From Theocolax elegans (Eukaryota > Arthropoda > Insecta > Hymenoptera > Cerocephalidae): 64,000 nt of DNA. The notes under the pieces are model-generated. The model ran no database searches and was not told the DNA's origin. It saw nothing but the letters and a program-made list of their open reading frames with translations. How positions within the stretch are numbered: position 1 is the first letter of the stretch; each line of letters opens with the position of its first letter. Shown here piece after piece: positions 40,751 to 53,726 of this stretch. The translations under genes were made by a program, and so were the position numbers. Location: the NCBI GenBank assembly GCA_026168455.1, contig CM047428.1:4442443-4506442 (forward strand), in the 5' to 3' direction.

Positions 40751-43700
40751 GTAAGTATATTGTCGAATAATTATTGTGTATCTATTATAATGAATGATAT
40801 TAACTTTTTTTTTATATTAACAATAGGTCAGTCTTGTTGAAAAACACACGGGTTACAAAGCTGAAGAGCATACCGTGGAATCGGATGGTTACAAATTAAT
40901 TTTACATAGAATAAGTGCAAGCCCAAATTATGTTAAATTTGATAAGAAACCAGTGGTCTTTATACAACATGGACTTTTCATGTCTTCGGACTGTCACGTA
41001 TTGTTTGGTCCGAAGAAAGATCTTCGTACGTAATATTATATTTTTTAAGGAGACCAGTACTTACCCTACTTTTTTTCTACTATTTTTTAATTAGAATAAA
41101 TATTTATTGAAGATTTTTTGTTCGTTGCAGCGTTTTTTTTAGCTAATGCAGGTTTTGACGTTTGGTTGGGCAATGCGAGAGGCAACACCTATTCCAGAGC
41201 ACACGATTACCGTTCACCTAATGATACTGACTTTTGGAATTTCAGGTATATTTAACGGGGTGCCAAAGCTAAGTTTTATCTTCCCTACCTAAACCGACCA
41301 CGAAAATTACATAATATTAATTATAATTAAAAAAGAAAGTGAATTTACGCATATAGGGGAAGCCCGGGCAAGACGGTCATACCGGGCAAGACGGTCACCC
41401 CCCTCTATTTCTAATATGGCTGTTCGGAAAATTCCGAAAAAATTCAAGTATATTGTTTGTGTTACTAGTATTTAAATTTCAGTACGTCCGCGCCGGTCTC
41501 GATGGTAACATCGTCGAAAAACATATATATTGATTTTTGTTTGAATCCTTACGATGTTATCAAGGTAAGAAAGTAAACTTATTTTTCACACAAATTATTA
41601 AATTAATAAATAAATATTGTCAGGCTATTATATTTAATTAGTTTTAAAAAAAGACACAGGTTAGAGCCCATATTAATTTTGTTTTTTACTAATTTTTAAA
41701 AAAAAATTCATTATATCCATTCCGGGCAAGATGGTCCGGGCAAAACGGTCATATGGCCATTTTGCCCGGAATACACAAATTTGAGTTTTTTCTTTTTAAA
41801 GCAATTTATTACAACTTTTTTGTAAAGTGTAAAAAGTGGTCTCATGAAAATTGTTCACCATACAAAGGAATGGTAGTTATTTTTGCGAAGAATGTGTGAC
41901 GTTTGCAAATCGCGCAAACGTCGTTATCGTGTCGTTTTCCCGGTCAATAAAATAATAATAAAAGAAAATATTTGTTTTTGTAAGGAAAAGTTATTAACAA
42001 TACCGAGCGGCTAGTATTATTAATTGGTGGGTACTTGTCTTGGATCAAACCGTTAAAACGGACCCTATTATATTTAACCAATTCTTTTATTTTATAATAT
42101 AATATTATTTATATGCAAATATATATATAATTGTTGTGTTAGGGACGCGAACGCGAAAATACTAATTTTTGTGTCGTGTGACGGGTCTAATGCTCGACAG
42201 TTCTAAAGCGAGCTGAGGAAATACTTGTCAGGTTTATAAATAAATTATATCATAAACAGCAGTTCTGAAGCGTTTATAAAAATAATTTATTATTTGCTTC
42301 AACTCAAATCTTACATAAAAATGAAGCAGATCTAAAGCTCCAAATTTATATAATATTTGATCAGCGGATAGTTGGAAATTTTGAAGGATTGAAGTGCAGC
42401 TCTCCAGCACTTCTATAGGATGTCTTATATTAATTTTTCGCAGCTCTAAAGCAAAAAAATTAAAGACTGGTAAGGAAATGAGAAGAAAAAAAAAAAATTG
42501 AAGGAACCTACGGGCCACGACAACCAGTTATAAAGAGATAAATTTAATAATAAATATCTTATAATTATAAATATATGTAAACTAAAATATAAAGTACTCA
42601 AATACGCAGCACTACAGCGTATAACAGAGTATTAGGAGAAAAAAAAAAAAAAGTAAAAGCGAATGAAAAGAGTTGCCAGGATGGGCAGAGAGGGAAAAAT
42701 TAGTGTATAAATCTAATACTGCTAGATTATGCACCGAAGAGAAGGAAAAAGGATAGGAGACGAAGGTACTTGAAAGATCGCCCCTCCACTCGACTCCACG
42801 TGTGAGCTCGCTAAGACGAAGTCACGCGAAGAAGAGAGAAAGAGAGAGAGAGAGGGAGAGAGAGAGAGAAGTGAGTAGAGATGAAAATTCAAACTTGCGG
42901 TTTGAACGAATTGTTATATACGTTTTTGGTTTTTTGTAAAGAAGCAGCTCAACAGCTTCTTTATCTAATTAATTTTGTTAGTATGCATATAAGTTATAGA
43001 TTTCTTTTGCAGTTCTAAAGCAAAAGAAAATAGATAGGAATATAAAGATAGATCGCAGTTCAAAAGCGGTCTTTCTTTTGAGAAATACAAAAATAAGGAT
43101 AGTTTTATTCAGGTTAATTAATATGTTATAAATTTATTTGAATAAAAGTTTATTTACCTTATTTGTTGTTCCGTTGAAAATACACTGATTTTATAAAATC
43201 AGTAAAAAGAAAAGAAAATAATAACCTTTTACAAAGCAAATTAAAGATTATCAGAGCCTATGGACTACTGATTAATCTTTAATTTAAAATTTAATTTTAA
43301 TACGCGAGTGTCAAAGCCTATGGACTAAGACTTAATGTGGCGACTGTCAAAGCCTATGGACTACTGACTAATCAAGCGCGACGCCGAATTTTCTTTGCCC
43401 TTATATACTATCGGTCATAGTTCATCGATACAGTATTGAGTGGGAGTAACTTCCCCTTTTTTTCTTTTCCTTTTACGATTTTTGACAATAATATTAATAA
43501 CTATAATAATTTACTAACTATTATATTACGCATTAAAGTTTACAAATAAAAAATTGTATAACCTTATTTTTACGTAGAATTTAAACAAATATGAAATTTA
43601 AATAAGAAAAAATATAGTTTACTATGAAAATAAAGTTATCTTTAACAATTAATTATTATTTAAACAATTAATATGTGTTAATACTTTTATTCTCTTATAT

Positions 43701-46700
43701 AAATGATTAATTGTATTTATTTTATTTCATAAACTTTATTTATTAATTGATGAATTAAATATAATTTTATTGTTTATTATAAACTTTTTGAACACTAGAG
43801 AGTAATTGGATAAAAAAATTAGACACATATGTGTATATTTGTAATTAAAACGTTGAATTAATAAATATAAATAATATTTGGTTAATGAGATAAAGTGTAT
43901 TTAATTTAATCGTTACATCCAATTACTTTCTATAGTAACACTATAAGTACAAAAATATTCTATTCGCGTTATTGCTTAAATGTTAAAGTAAAAATTAAAA
44001 TAGTAACGTATGACTAAATGTTAACTTAAATATTTTAAAAGAGACTAAACAATTTCCAAATTAGGCTTAGTGTATATGCGTCATTTAAACTGTGAGAAAC
44101 TGGGCGATGGCATCTTAAGTGGATGTTTATATTTCAAAGATACGCGCGTGACAAAACTAAGAGACTCTTCTCGATTAGAATTTTCTTTTACAACATATCG
44201 TTGTTCAATGATAATTATAGTTGAGAATGATATATATATATATATGATTAACAATAAAATTTTTCAATTTTTCGCAGTTCCTCACATGACCCTCCTAATT
44301 TGGAAAGTTGCCGTATGGTAACTCTTCCAAAATTTTATTTATTCTAAAATAGTCGTCCCTGGGTTTGTCCTGGTGGTCCGGGTTTGTATACATTGGTTTT
44401 CGGAATTCTGTATGGCTTTGGTTTTCCTTTTCTTTTACTCTTTGATTCCTTTTTATGTTTTTTGTGTTTCTTTGTTCGTTTGTGTTTGTGGGTCTTCTTC
44501 TCTGTCAAGTTACGAGGAGGAGAGTATCGAGGTGTTGGAGGTCTGTAGTTCGGTGAATACGTTTCTTCTTCGATTGATGAAAGTGGGCTAGATCTTAACA
44601 TAATTTGATGTTCGCATGATGGTTTTTCACATGTGATATGAGAATTTGTACGTTCTATATCTGGATTCTTTTCGTTCACTATATGATCTTTATTAAAAAT
44701 ATTTGGATCTATGAAAAGTGGGTCTATTTGTTCGGTTTCCATATTTGTGGTATAGTAATTTTTCGGATCAGGATTCATTTCTATGATTTCTTGCACGTGA
44801 AATATGTTTGATAATTCTAGATTAGTCTGCTCTAGAAATTCTTTGAAATCTGTAGCGCCCATGTTTGCATTAGCAACATTAGAAGCCATCATAAATTTCT
44901 TGTACTCCCAGCGTAAGCGAGTGTTTTTACCTCCTCGTTTTTTCTTCTTTTTACCGGCTGTGAGTTCGACATTATTTCGACTGTCCATTTTTTTTTTCTG
45001 ACAAGAACGTTACAGCAGTTCTGCAGCTGTAATTACATACATATATATATTTTGTAAAATATTAGTAAAACATTCTAATCTACTCGATTAAGCTTTGATA
45101 ACTACAGTGTTAGTTTTAACTACAACTACTTTACTTATTAATACATTTTTTTTGTTATTATTATTATTTTTTTTTTTTTTTTTTTTTTTATTTTTGCAGA
45201 AATATTTGTCAGAATTAAGTGTTCTTATTTATGGAATATTTGATGATAGAGTACGTTCAAGGTTAATTGTAGTTTCGTTTGTTTCTTCTGTTTTTGGTTC
45301 TGTCGTATCTACAGTCTGGGATCGTTGGTAATGATGTTTTCTGTGAGCGGAATGAAGCAATAATTGGGTTAATGAATTCCATATAGCAGCTAATAGTTTT
45401 ATGGACCAGCCGTATGCTTGGTGTAGAGCATAGCCATGTAATATCGTATCTGCAGCTGATTTAATTGATTTTATTGTCAAGTATATTCCAATAATTCCAG
45501 ATATTGCGTTACCAAATAGAGAAAATTTATTCCATAATCTATGCCAAAATGAAGTAGTCATGCGTTCTATGGTTTCCTCATTTATGAGATTATGGATTGA
45601 AATACTTGGATCTTCTATGGGTTGACCAGTAATACTTCTTGTAAGTGTGTTTAAAACAGCAGGTTGTTCCATAGGGAACATAATTCTTTCTTGTAAGTTG
45701 TTTAGTTCTTCTGTGGTGTAGATTCCGCTGGTTGCTAGTGCTCCTGGATCTTCATAAGTCCAATCAAATGGTACATTTGCTTCCAATACTTCTGGTGGTG
45801 TAGTTTTCCTGGGGTTAGGCACAAACTCATACCAATGATCGTTTATTTTATATATAGATGGTATTGCTGCGTCACACGGGATTTCAGTTCCTTTTCTTAA
45901 TAAAATATGTGTTTTTGGCGTAAGAAAATATGTTGTATTACCTTTCCAAACGGGTAATTCAGTGTAACATTTGTCAGTGCGTCTTATTGTTACTTGAACT
46001 GGTAAGCATTTAATCAATCTGGTAACTTCACCTGTGATGACGGCTATGTATCCTGGTTCTCCTATAAGGTTATATGCGAATTCGTCGGGTTTAATAGTGG
46101 AAAAGGAAAGAAGGTTTTTAAGAACTTTTCGTTCTACCAAACATTTCTGCATTAATATATCGCGATATAATCGATCAATTTGTCTTCGAACATGGCGTTC
46201 TACATATACGAATTTCGAATTTACATAAGTAAAAATATCAATGTTTTCGGAGAGAGATGTTTTTGTTTGCGCAAATGGGGCTTCATCATCGCTTGCTTCG
46301 GATATAAATAATTTTGGATGTTCGGTTTTGAGGAACATATAACCACAGACTTGAATTTTTCCAGTGCTAATCAATGAAAATGTATAATCTTTATTTATAA
46401 CAGTAAACAAAGGTTTAGGTGTCTGTTCGTCCAAGTTAGTAGTTATATGTGCCATTCCTTCGTATAAAACTTGATAATCTTCGAATTTGCAGTTACTATT
46501 GGGCATGTTTCTCCAGAAGGTTTGTCCTCCTATGTTGTCCATACAGGTTTCCTTTGATAATTTGCAGATGGTTCCGGATCTTAATCGGATTTGATCGTTA
46601 TTAGTATTAGTGCTCCCTGTATATGAGGTAAGGGTTATTCTCACACTAGCTTGTACTACAACATTATTCCATGTTCCATGCATTTCGGAATATTGAGTGC

Positions 46701-49700
46701 CTTCGCACGTACCGTCATGTTGTAAAGATCCTGCTAAAGTGATTGCTCGGACAGTAGTGCTATTTGGTTGTAATCCTGAGATGATAGTATTGTATCCTAT
46801 TTTAACAGCGCCTATGGCATGCATTTGATCGCAACTTCCTCGAGAGACTTCTTGAATATACTCGAGTTGTCCTCCAGCTACTACAGATACATGTGAATGC
46901 ATACCACAATGGTAGATGGTTCTAGATATTTCAATCTTGCATTGCCTTACTTCTGTTGTACCAAATTTTGCAGTTTGTAAGAGGCGTATAAATTTTTGTA
47001 TTATTTTTGTCCGTGGCGATGTAATGTCACATTCTCTTACACCTAATGTTGAAATTCTCGTTATATTTAATCCTTGTCCTCCGCAGTTGTAACCGATAAT
47101 TGAATCCATTGATATAAGTTGTAAGGTAGAGAATAACGTTAGCATTGACAGTAGGTTCACCGTTTTCATTGTATTTATTTAATCTGAAAGAGTTTTAGTC
47201 ATTGAATATTTTTAGCTTATTAGGATGTTTTAAATAGCGTTTTCCGTTTTCATCTTCTATTATAACGTTATTTTTTTCCGTTATTTCTATGATTGTATAT
47301 GGACCATGATATTGTGAATCGAATTTATGTTTCTTTGGTTCTCGGAGGACCATGACTTGATCTCCTTCTTTAAAATCTATTTCTTTGGCATGTAGATCAT
47401 AATAGTATTTTTCGGTTAATTTTGCTTTATTCAAATTTTGTGCTCCTAGTATGTTAATTTCATTTAATCTTGTAACTAACTCAGAAACATAATCGGAATA
47501 CGTTTCTAAATTTTTATTATGAAATATAGATGATGGAGATCTAGCTGGTCTTCCGAATACCATTTCATAAGGTGTGAATTTTGTTGCAGCGTGTTCAGAA
47601 GTGTTATATGAAAACATAGCGAAAGGTACTAGATTATCCCAATCTTCATAATATTCTATATTATTTTTCAAGTACTCAGTAAGGACAATATGGCTTCTCT
47701 CGATCGAACCATTACTTTGGGGAGTGTAACCGGAAGTGGTCACGTGATTAATTTTGAAAATTTTTGCTAAATCCCTAAATACTTTGTTTAAAAAGCTTGT
47801 TCCTCTATCTGAAAGTACTGTCGAGGGTGCTCCATAGATTGAGATGAAATGGGTAGCGAAAGCATGAGCAACAGTTGTGGCTTTTATATTTGGTATTGGT
47901 ACAGCTATGCAATATTTTGTTAATAAACATTGCATAGTTAAAATATGTTTATTTCCATTGGGTGTTGTTGGTAGAGGTCCTACTGTGTCTAGTCCTATTT
48001 TAGCAAATGGTTCAATTGGTGTGTCCGTAATTATCATTGGCATTTTTGTTTTTATTCTTGATAATTTTTGAGTTTGACATGTATGACAAGTTCTCACATA
48101 TTCAGTGATTTCATTTTTCATGTTCGGCCAGTAAAATTTTTCTCTAATTCGTCTGTAAGTTTTGGTAATCCCTTTATGTCCTCCAACTAAACTATCATGA
48201 GCTTCTTTTAGTATGGTTTCTCGGTGTTCTTCTGGTGCAAAAATGGTTTGACCATAACATAGTGTTATTTTTATTGGGCTATTGCTAAATACGTTTTTTA
48301 ACAGGTTTAATAATCCATTACTTGGGAGAAATTCAGTTTCATCGTGTACTCTGGAGATTCTAAATTCGCGTATTTTCTCCTTAGATATTATGTCGGATAA
48401 TTTTTCTAAACCATTTCTTATGTCCTTTAAATCTATTTTATCAAAATGATGATTTTTGCATATTATATGAAATATTTTATATTTTCCTTTTTCTGTAATA
48501 ATTATTTGTCCTTTTGTTGGATTTTTGTCTCTAATAGCTTCTAAATTAAATGCTCCAATTTCATATAATAATTTTCCAATTGGTTTTGTCAACTCACAAT
48601 CCGCTGACATAAAATGAACGTAATTTGATTTTCTAAAGGTTAGCGATTCGTTAGTACCAGTAATTGCAAATTCGGTTGAAATTTCGTTATGGTTTGTTTC
48701 TATTTCATCAGGTATACTAGACGATAGAGTATTATTGGGAATTGTAATTGTAGGTTCTCTTACAATAGTTTGTCCATTATTTTCCTCTTGAGAGATATTA
48801 TTTTCTTCTTCTGCTTGTTCATCTTCATCTTCTTCCAATGGTATGGTTAGATTATTCAATGGTGTATATCGGTGTTGATCAAGGGTATGAGAGAACGGAG
48901 TGGAATGGAATAAAGGGTTTGGTTGTCTAGATAGATTTTGTTCATTTGTCGTGGAAATGGAAGGAGTGGAATTGGATTTTGAAGCACCAGGTTTTTGGTT
49001 TAAATCTTCAATGAATGAATTAATTTTTCCCATATCTTCAGCAATTGATTTGACCATTTCTATAGCATTTTCTAATTTTGAAAATGATGGGTCAGATTCA
49101 TTATGCTGTAAATCTTTGGCTATATCTTCTAATCTTGAAGGCGTTTCCTCATCGCTTGAGTCATCTTCGTTGTTAATGCGAAAGAGTTCGGATACACTTT
49201 CGTCATCCGTTAAAATTTCAGATTCTTTTGGGGGTAAGTAAGGAGGTTGTGGTACAAGACTGGGTAACATACTTCGACGTATGGAAGGGGATGGTGGTTC
49301 TACTTCTTCGTCTGAATCTGATTCTTTGTCTGAGGTTTCATTATAAAGCGGTGGTGTTGATGTTTGATATTTTATTGGGTCCTTGGATCTTAAACGAGAG
49401 GCAATTGGTGTGGAAGTTACAGGATTTTGGGGTGGTAGGGCAGGTTGAGAATCTTTACGTGGTCTTCCTCTTTTCCTTTTCTCGGTTGTTACGTTTTCTT
49501 CAGTGATTGGGTAAACATTTACTTCGGGTGGGTTGCGTGATAAAGCATCAGCGTTTAAGTTGGTTTTTCCGGGTTTATGAACTATTTTATATTGATATTC
49601 GGCTAATCTTAGTCTCCATCGTACTAATCGCGAACTCGGGTCTTTAACTGAATGTAACCAAACGAGTGGTCGGTGGTCTGTTATTAAAGTAAATTCTCGA

Positions 49701-52700
49701 CCAAACAAATAAGGTCTAAAATGATTTACGGCGTATACAAATGCAAGACACTCCTTTTCGGTTGTTGAGTAATTTTTCTCGGCATCGTTGAGTACTCGAG
49801 AGGTATAAGCAATTGGCAAATCTCTTCCAATTGGTCCTTGGCTAAGTACTGCACCAATGGCAACGTTAGATGAGTCGGTAGTAAGAATAAATGGTTTAGT
49901 GAAGTCGGGGTATTGTAAAATTGGTTCTTTGCATAAGGTGTTTTTTAAGTCCTGAAAACTATTTTCTTGTTCAGATGTCCATTTAAATTCTGATTCTTTT
50001 TTTAATAAATCTGAAAGCGGTTTTGCACGTTTAGAAAAATTTTCAATGAAACGACGATAATATCCTGCTAGTCCCAAAAATTCTCTAACGTTTTTGGGTG
50101 TTTTAGGTCTTGGGAAATTCAATACATCTTTGATTTTATCGGGATTTGGTCTAACACCTTTATCTGAAATTATATGTCCTAGGTAACAAACTTCTTTTCT
50201 TAAAAATTCACATTTGTCTGGCTGTAATCGCAAATTTGCGGATCTTAATAGCTTGAATAATTTTTTTAATTTATTTTGATGTTCTTGTAATGAACTTGCA
50301 TAGACTACTATGTCGTCGATGTATATAAATACTTCGATTTCTACAAGACCAGACAGTGCGATTTCCATTGCACGTTGAAATTGTGCAGGGGCATTTTTTA
50401 ATCCAAAGGGCATTCGAACATATTCGTAATGTCCTCCAGGTGTGCTAAAGGCTGTTTTGCACCTATCTTTTTCGTCCATTAATATCTGATGAAATCCGCT
50501 TGACAAATCGAAAATACTGAAGTATTTTGCTGCTCCTAGACGATCCAATATTTCGTTAATGTTAGGGAGCGGGTAGGCGTCTCCTATAGTTTTTTCGTTC
50601 AATTTCCTAAAGTCAATTACGAGTCTCCATCGCTTGTTACCTTTGGAATCCGGTTTTTTGGGAACTATCCATAATGGTGAGTTGTAAGGAGAACTAGACG
50701 ACTGTATTATTCCTTGTTTTAACATTTGATTAATCTGTTTATTTATTTCTTCTTTATGTATTGGTGGATATCTATATTGGCGAGTGTTTATCGGTTGTTC
50801 GTCAATCGTCGGAATTTTGTGTTTACAAATATTTGTTGCAGGCAAAGTTTCGCTCGATAAGTGAAAAATGTCTTGAAACTCTTCAATTAGCGGCATTATA
50901 CTATCTGTTTCTTCAATGTTTAGGTGTTCAATGTGTAAATTTTTTTTCAATTCTTCAAATCGACTATAAAAATTTTTATTTGTGTCAGACGGAAAAGGGA
51001 AATCTCTAAAATTATCAATTATATCATTTGTTTCAAAAGGTTCTATTGTTTGTGGGGGAATATAAACTTTAGTGTCTCTATTGTGAGTATTCACTATGAA
51101 GGCATAACATTTGCCACCATGGTTTTTAACGGCTGCGTTACCTAGGTATATTCCTTCGGGTAACTTAACTCGCTCTATATATCCTTCAGGTATATTATTT
51201 TTTATTGGAATAGAAATTGCTTGTCTACAGCGGGCTTTAATAGTATAATATTGCCCAGTAACATTATCTTGATACTCATTTTCGGGTTGATTTTGTAAAA
51301 TGAATGGTATAGGTGTAATGGGTGCATTTGCTGTAACTAAAGTCTGGTTATGGAAAGATATTTCAGCTTTTTCTTTCGCTAAAAATTCTGTACCCAAGAT
51401 TCCATCACAATTATCTGGAAGAAAACTATCACTTAGATGAAAATTGACAGGTCTACCTTGTATATGAAGATCACAGGATCCGAGGGTGGATACCTTGCTT
51501 CCAGATATACCAAAGAGATTAATGGTATCTTCATATTCTATTTTCGTATTGTACCTTAATGTTGTTGATTTAACCAAGTTCACATCGGAGCCAGTGTCAA
51601 TTAAAAAATTTCCATATAAATTTTTAAGTTCTGGGATTTTTAAATTAACTATGGGTGCTAATTTATCTATTTTTGCAAGTCGGATTCCTTTTGTGGGTCT
51701 GTAAATTTTACTGTGCGCGATTTCGTTTGGCTGGGGTTCGGGGACGCGCTGCTCTGCCGAACCATGTTCGAGTTTAAATGGGGAGAAGGTGATCTCGGTC
51801 GCAGATTATGTTCATTTTCTCCTTGCCTTGAATAATTGTCTCTCTCTTGTCTATTATAATGCCAATTTTGATTGTAAGGACTATTGTTTCTTCTTATTGG
51901 AAATTCAGGACTATGATAACGACGTGTATAATTGTCGTGGTAACCGTATTCTCTTCTATATGGGCTATTTTCGCGGCGCAAAATTTGGCGAGGGGTATCA
52001 TAATCTTGCCTTTGGTTTGTATATAAGTTTCTGGGTTTTTGGTAAGGATCATGATAATTAAAATTGTCAGGTCGTATAGGTGATTCGCGACGTGGTGATC
52101 TTGCTTGGTACTCCTCTCGATTATAATAGTCTGTCCGATGCGGTGATTCATTTCGAGTTATTCTTGTTTGATACGCGTCTTCAGAATGTCGTGATCTATT
52201 TATGGATTGTTGTTCGAGTCTTGTCGCGGTGTTATATGCAGCTTGCAAAGTTTCTGGGTTAGTAAGAGTTACTCCATAACTAAGATCATCTCGTAAGCCT
52301 TTCGAGAAACCCTTTATGGCCATATCTCTTACAATAGGTGAATTAGCGTTTGTGGGACCGTACTCATTTATTAGCGCGGCTTCGGTAGAGCCTTGTAATT
52401 TTTTTACTCTAAGAAAAAATTCAGTAACTGTTTCAGATCGGTACATTCGAACATTTTGCAATTCTGCGCAAAAATCTGCATAATTTCTGCGAGGAGTAAA
52501 GTATTTTTTTAGTTCGTTTGTCAATGCTTGTATCGAATTGATTAGCACTCCATCGAGGCAATCGCGTGCTAAACCTCTTAATTTAGATTTAACTGCATTG
52601 ACAAATGCGATTTCTTGATCTCCCGCTATTGCACTGCCATTTTCAACATCTTGAATAAATGTCTTCAAAGGCATATTTTTGCCGTCGAAAAAGGGTATGT

Positions 52701-53695
52701 GCATAGTGGCTGATTGCATTGTCATATTTAAAGACATATTGTGCATTGACGTCACAAACTGTCTTGTTTGATCTGCGTCCATTTTGATTATTATATTTTT
52801 ATTAATGTTTATTTGAATGATATGAATTTATACAGTTATTAAATATATTTATATATATTTTTTACAATTAGCTAAAAGTATTATAATTAGTTATAATTCA
52901 ATTAAACCGATGGGTAATGTGGAAATTAAATAAAATATTAAATTCTATGTTTTATCCGTAATTTACTTTAAAATTATTCTACTTTATTTAGGTATCTATT
53001 TAATTTGTAATTTTGCCAAGGCTTTTTCCAATTTATGAATTTCTAAGTCGATGTTATCGGGTTGTTGATTTTTAAACAAATGAAGAGTGGCTTTTGTTAT
53101 GCTAGTTAGAAGCCCTTTTAAAATGTTAACTTCCTTTTGAAGTGCGTCAATTTTAAAGTGAGCATCCGCAGCTAATCTGCCAATGGTTCTATCAGCTTCT
53201 ATTAATCGTCCAAATTCCTCTCGGTCTAACCGTAAGAGTTGAAATTGATTGCGTATTCTATGTGTTAAATTCGGTAAAATATTTTCGAGGTTATATACTC
53301 TATAAAGCAAAGAATTTTCTTCTCCAAAAATCTCTATAAATGGACTCATTGAAAGTCGGGGTTTTTTTTTTTTTTTTTTTTTTCAGTTTTATTACGAGAT
53401 ATTATAATCAATATATGTATATATATTATTCTAATTATTTATTATAAGTAATTTCTTAAATTTTGACAGTTCAAAACTGACAATAGTTTAAAATTTAAGA
53501 AAGCCTAGTTCGGTAGATTTATTAAATTATTGAGGTAATCGTGGTAGAGATTTTTTTTTTATAACAAAAAAAAATTTTATTCACTATTATTAATCTTTAA
53601 CTTTTCAAAAAAAACGATCTTTTTGGCAATAAATTTTATATACGATGAGGAAAAAAAATTATTTATAATAATGCTCGCGATATACATATAATTTG

Positions 53696-53726
<31 letters not shown>

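Noticed and set aside
44070..44321. 83-codon + strand frame, repeated at 56245-56475
   Set aside because: Part of the two LTRs, antisense to the element, with no domain; repetition reflects LTR identity.
51581..51583. Start codon for pol
   Set aside because: The codon is GTG inside the protease active-site motif, so it is not a credible start; a -1 frameshift from gag fits better.
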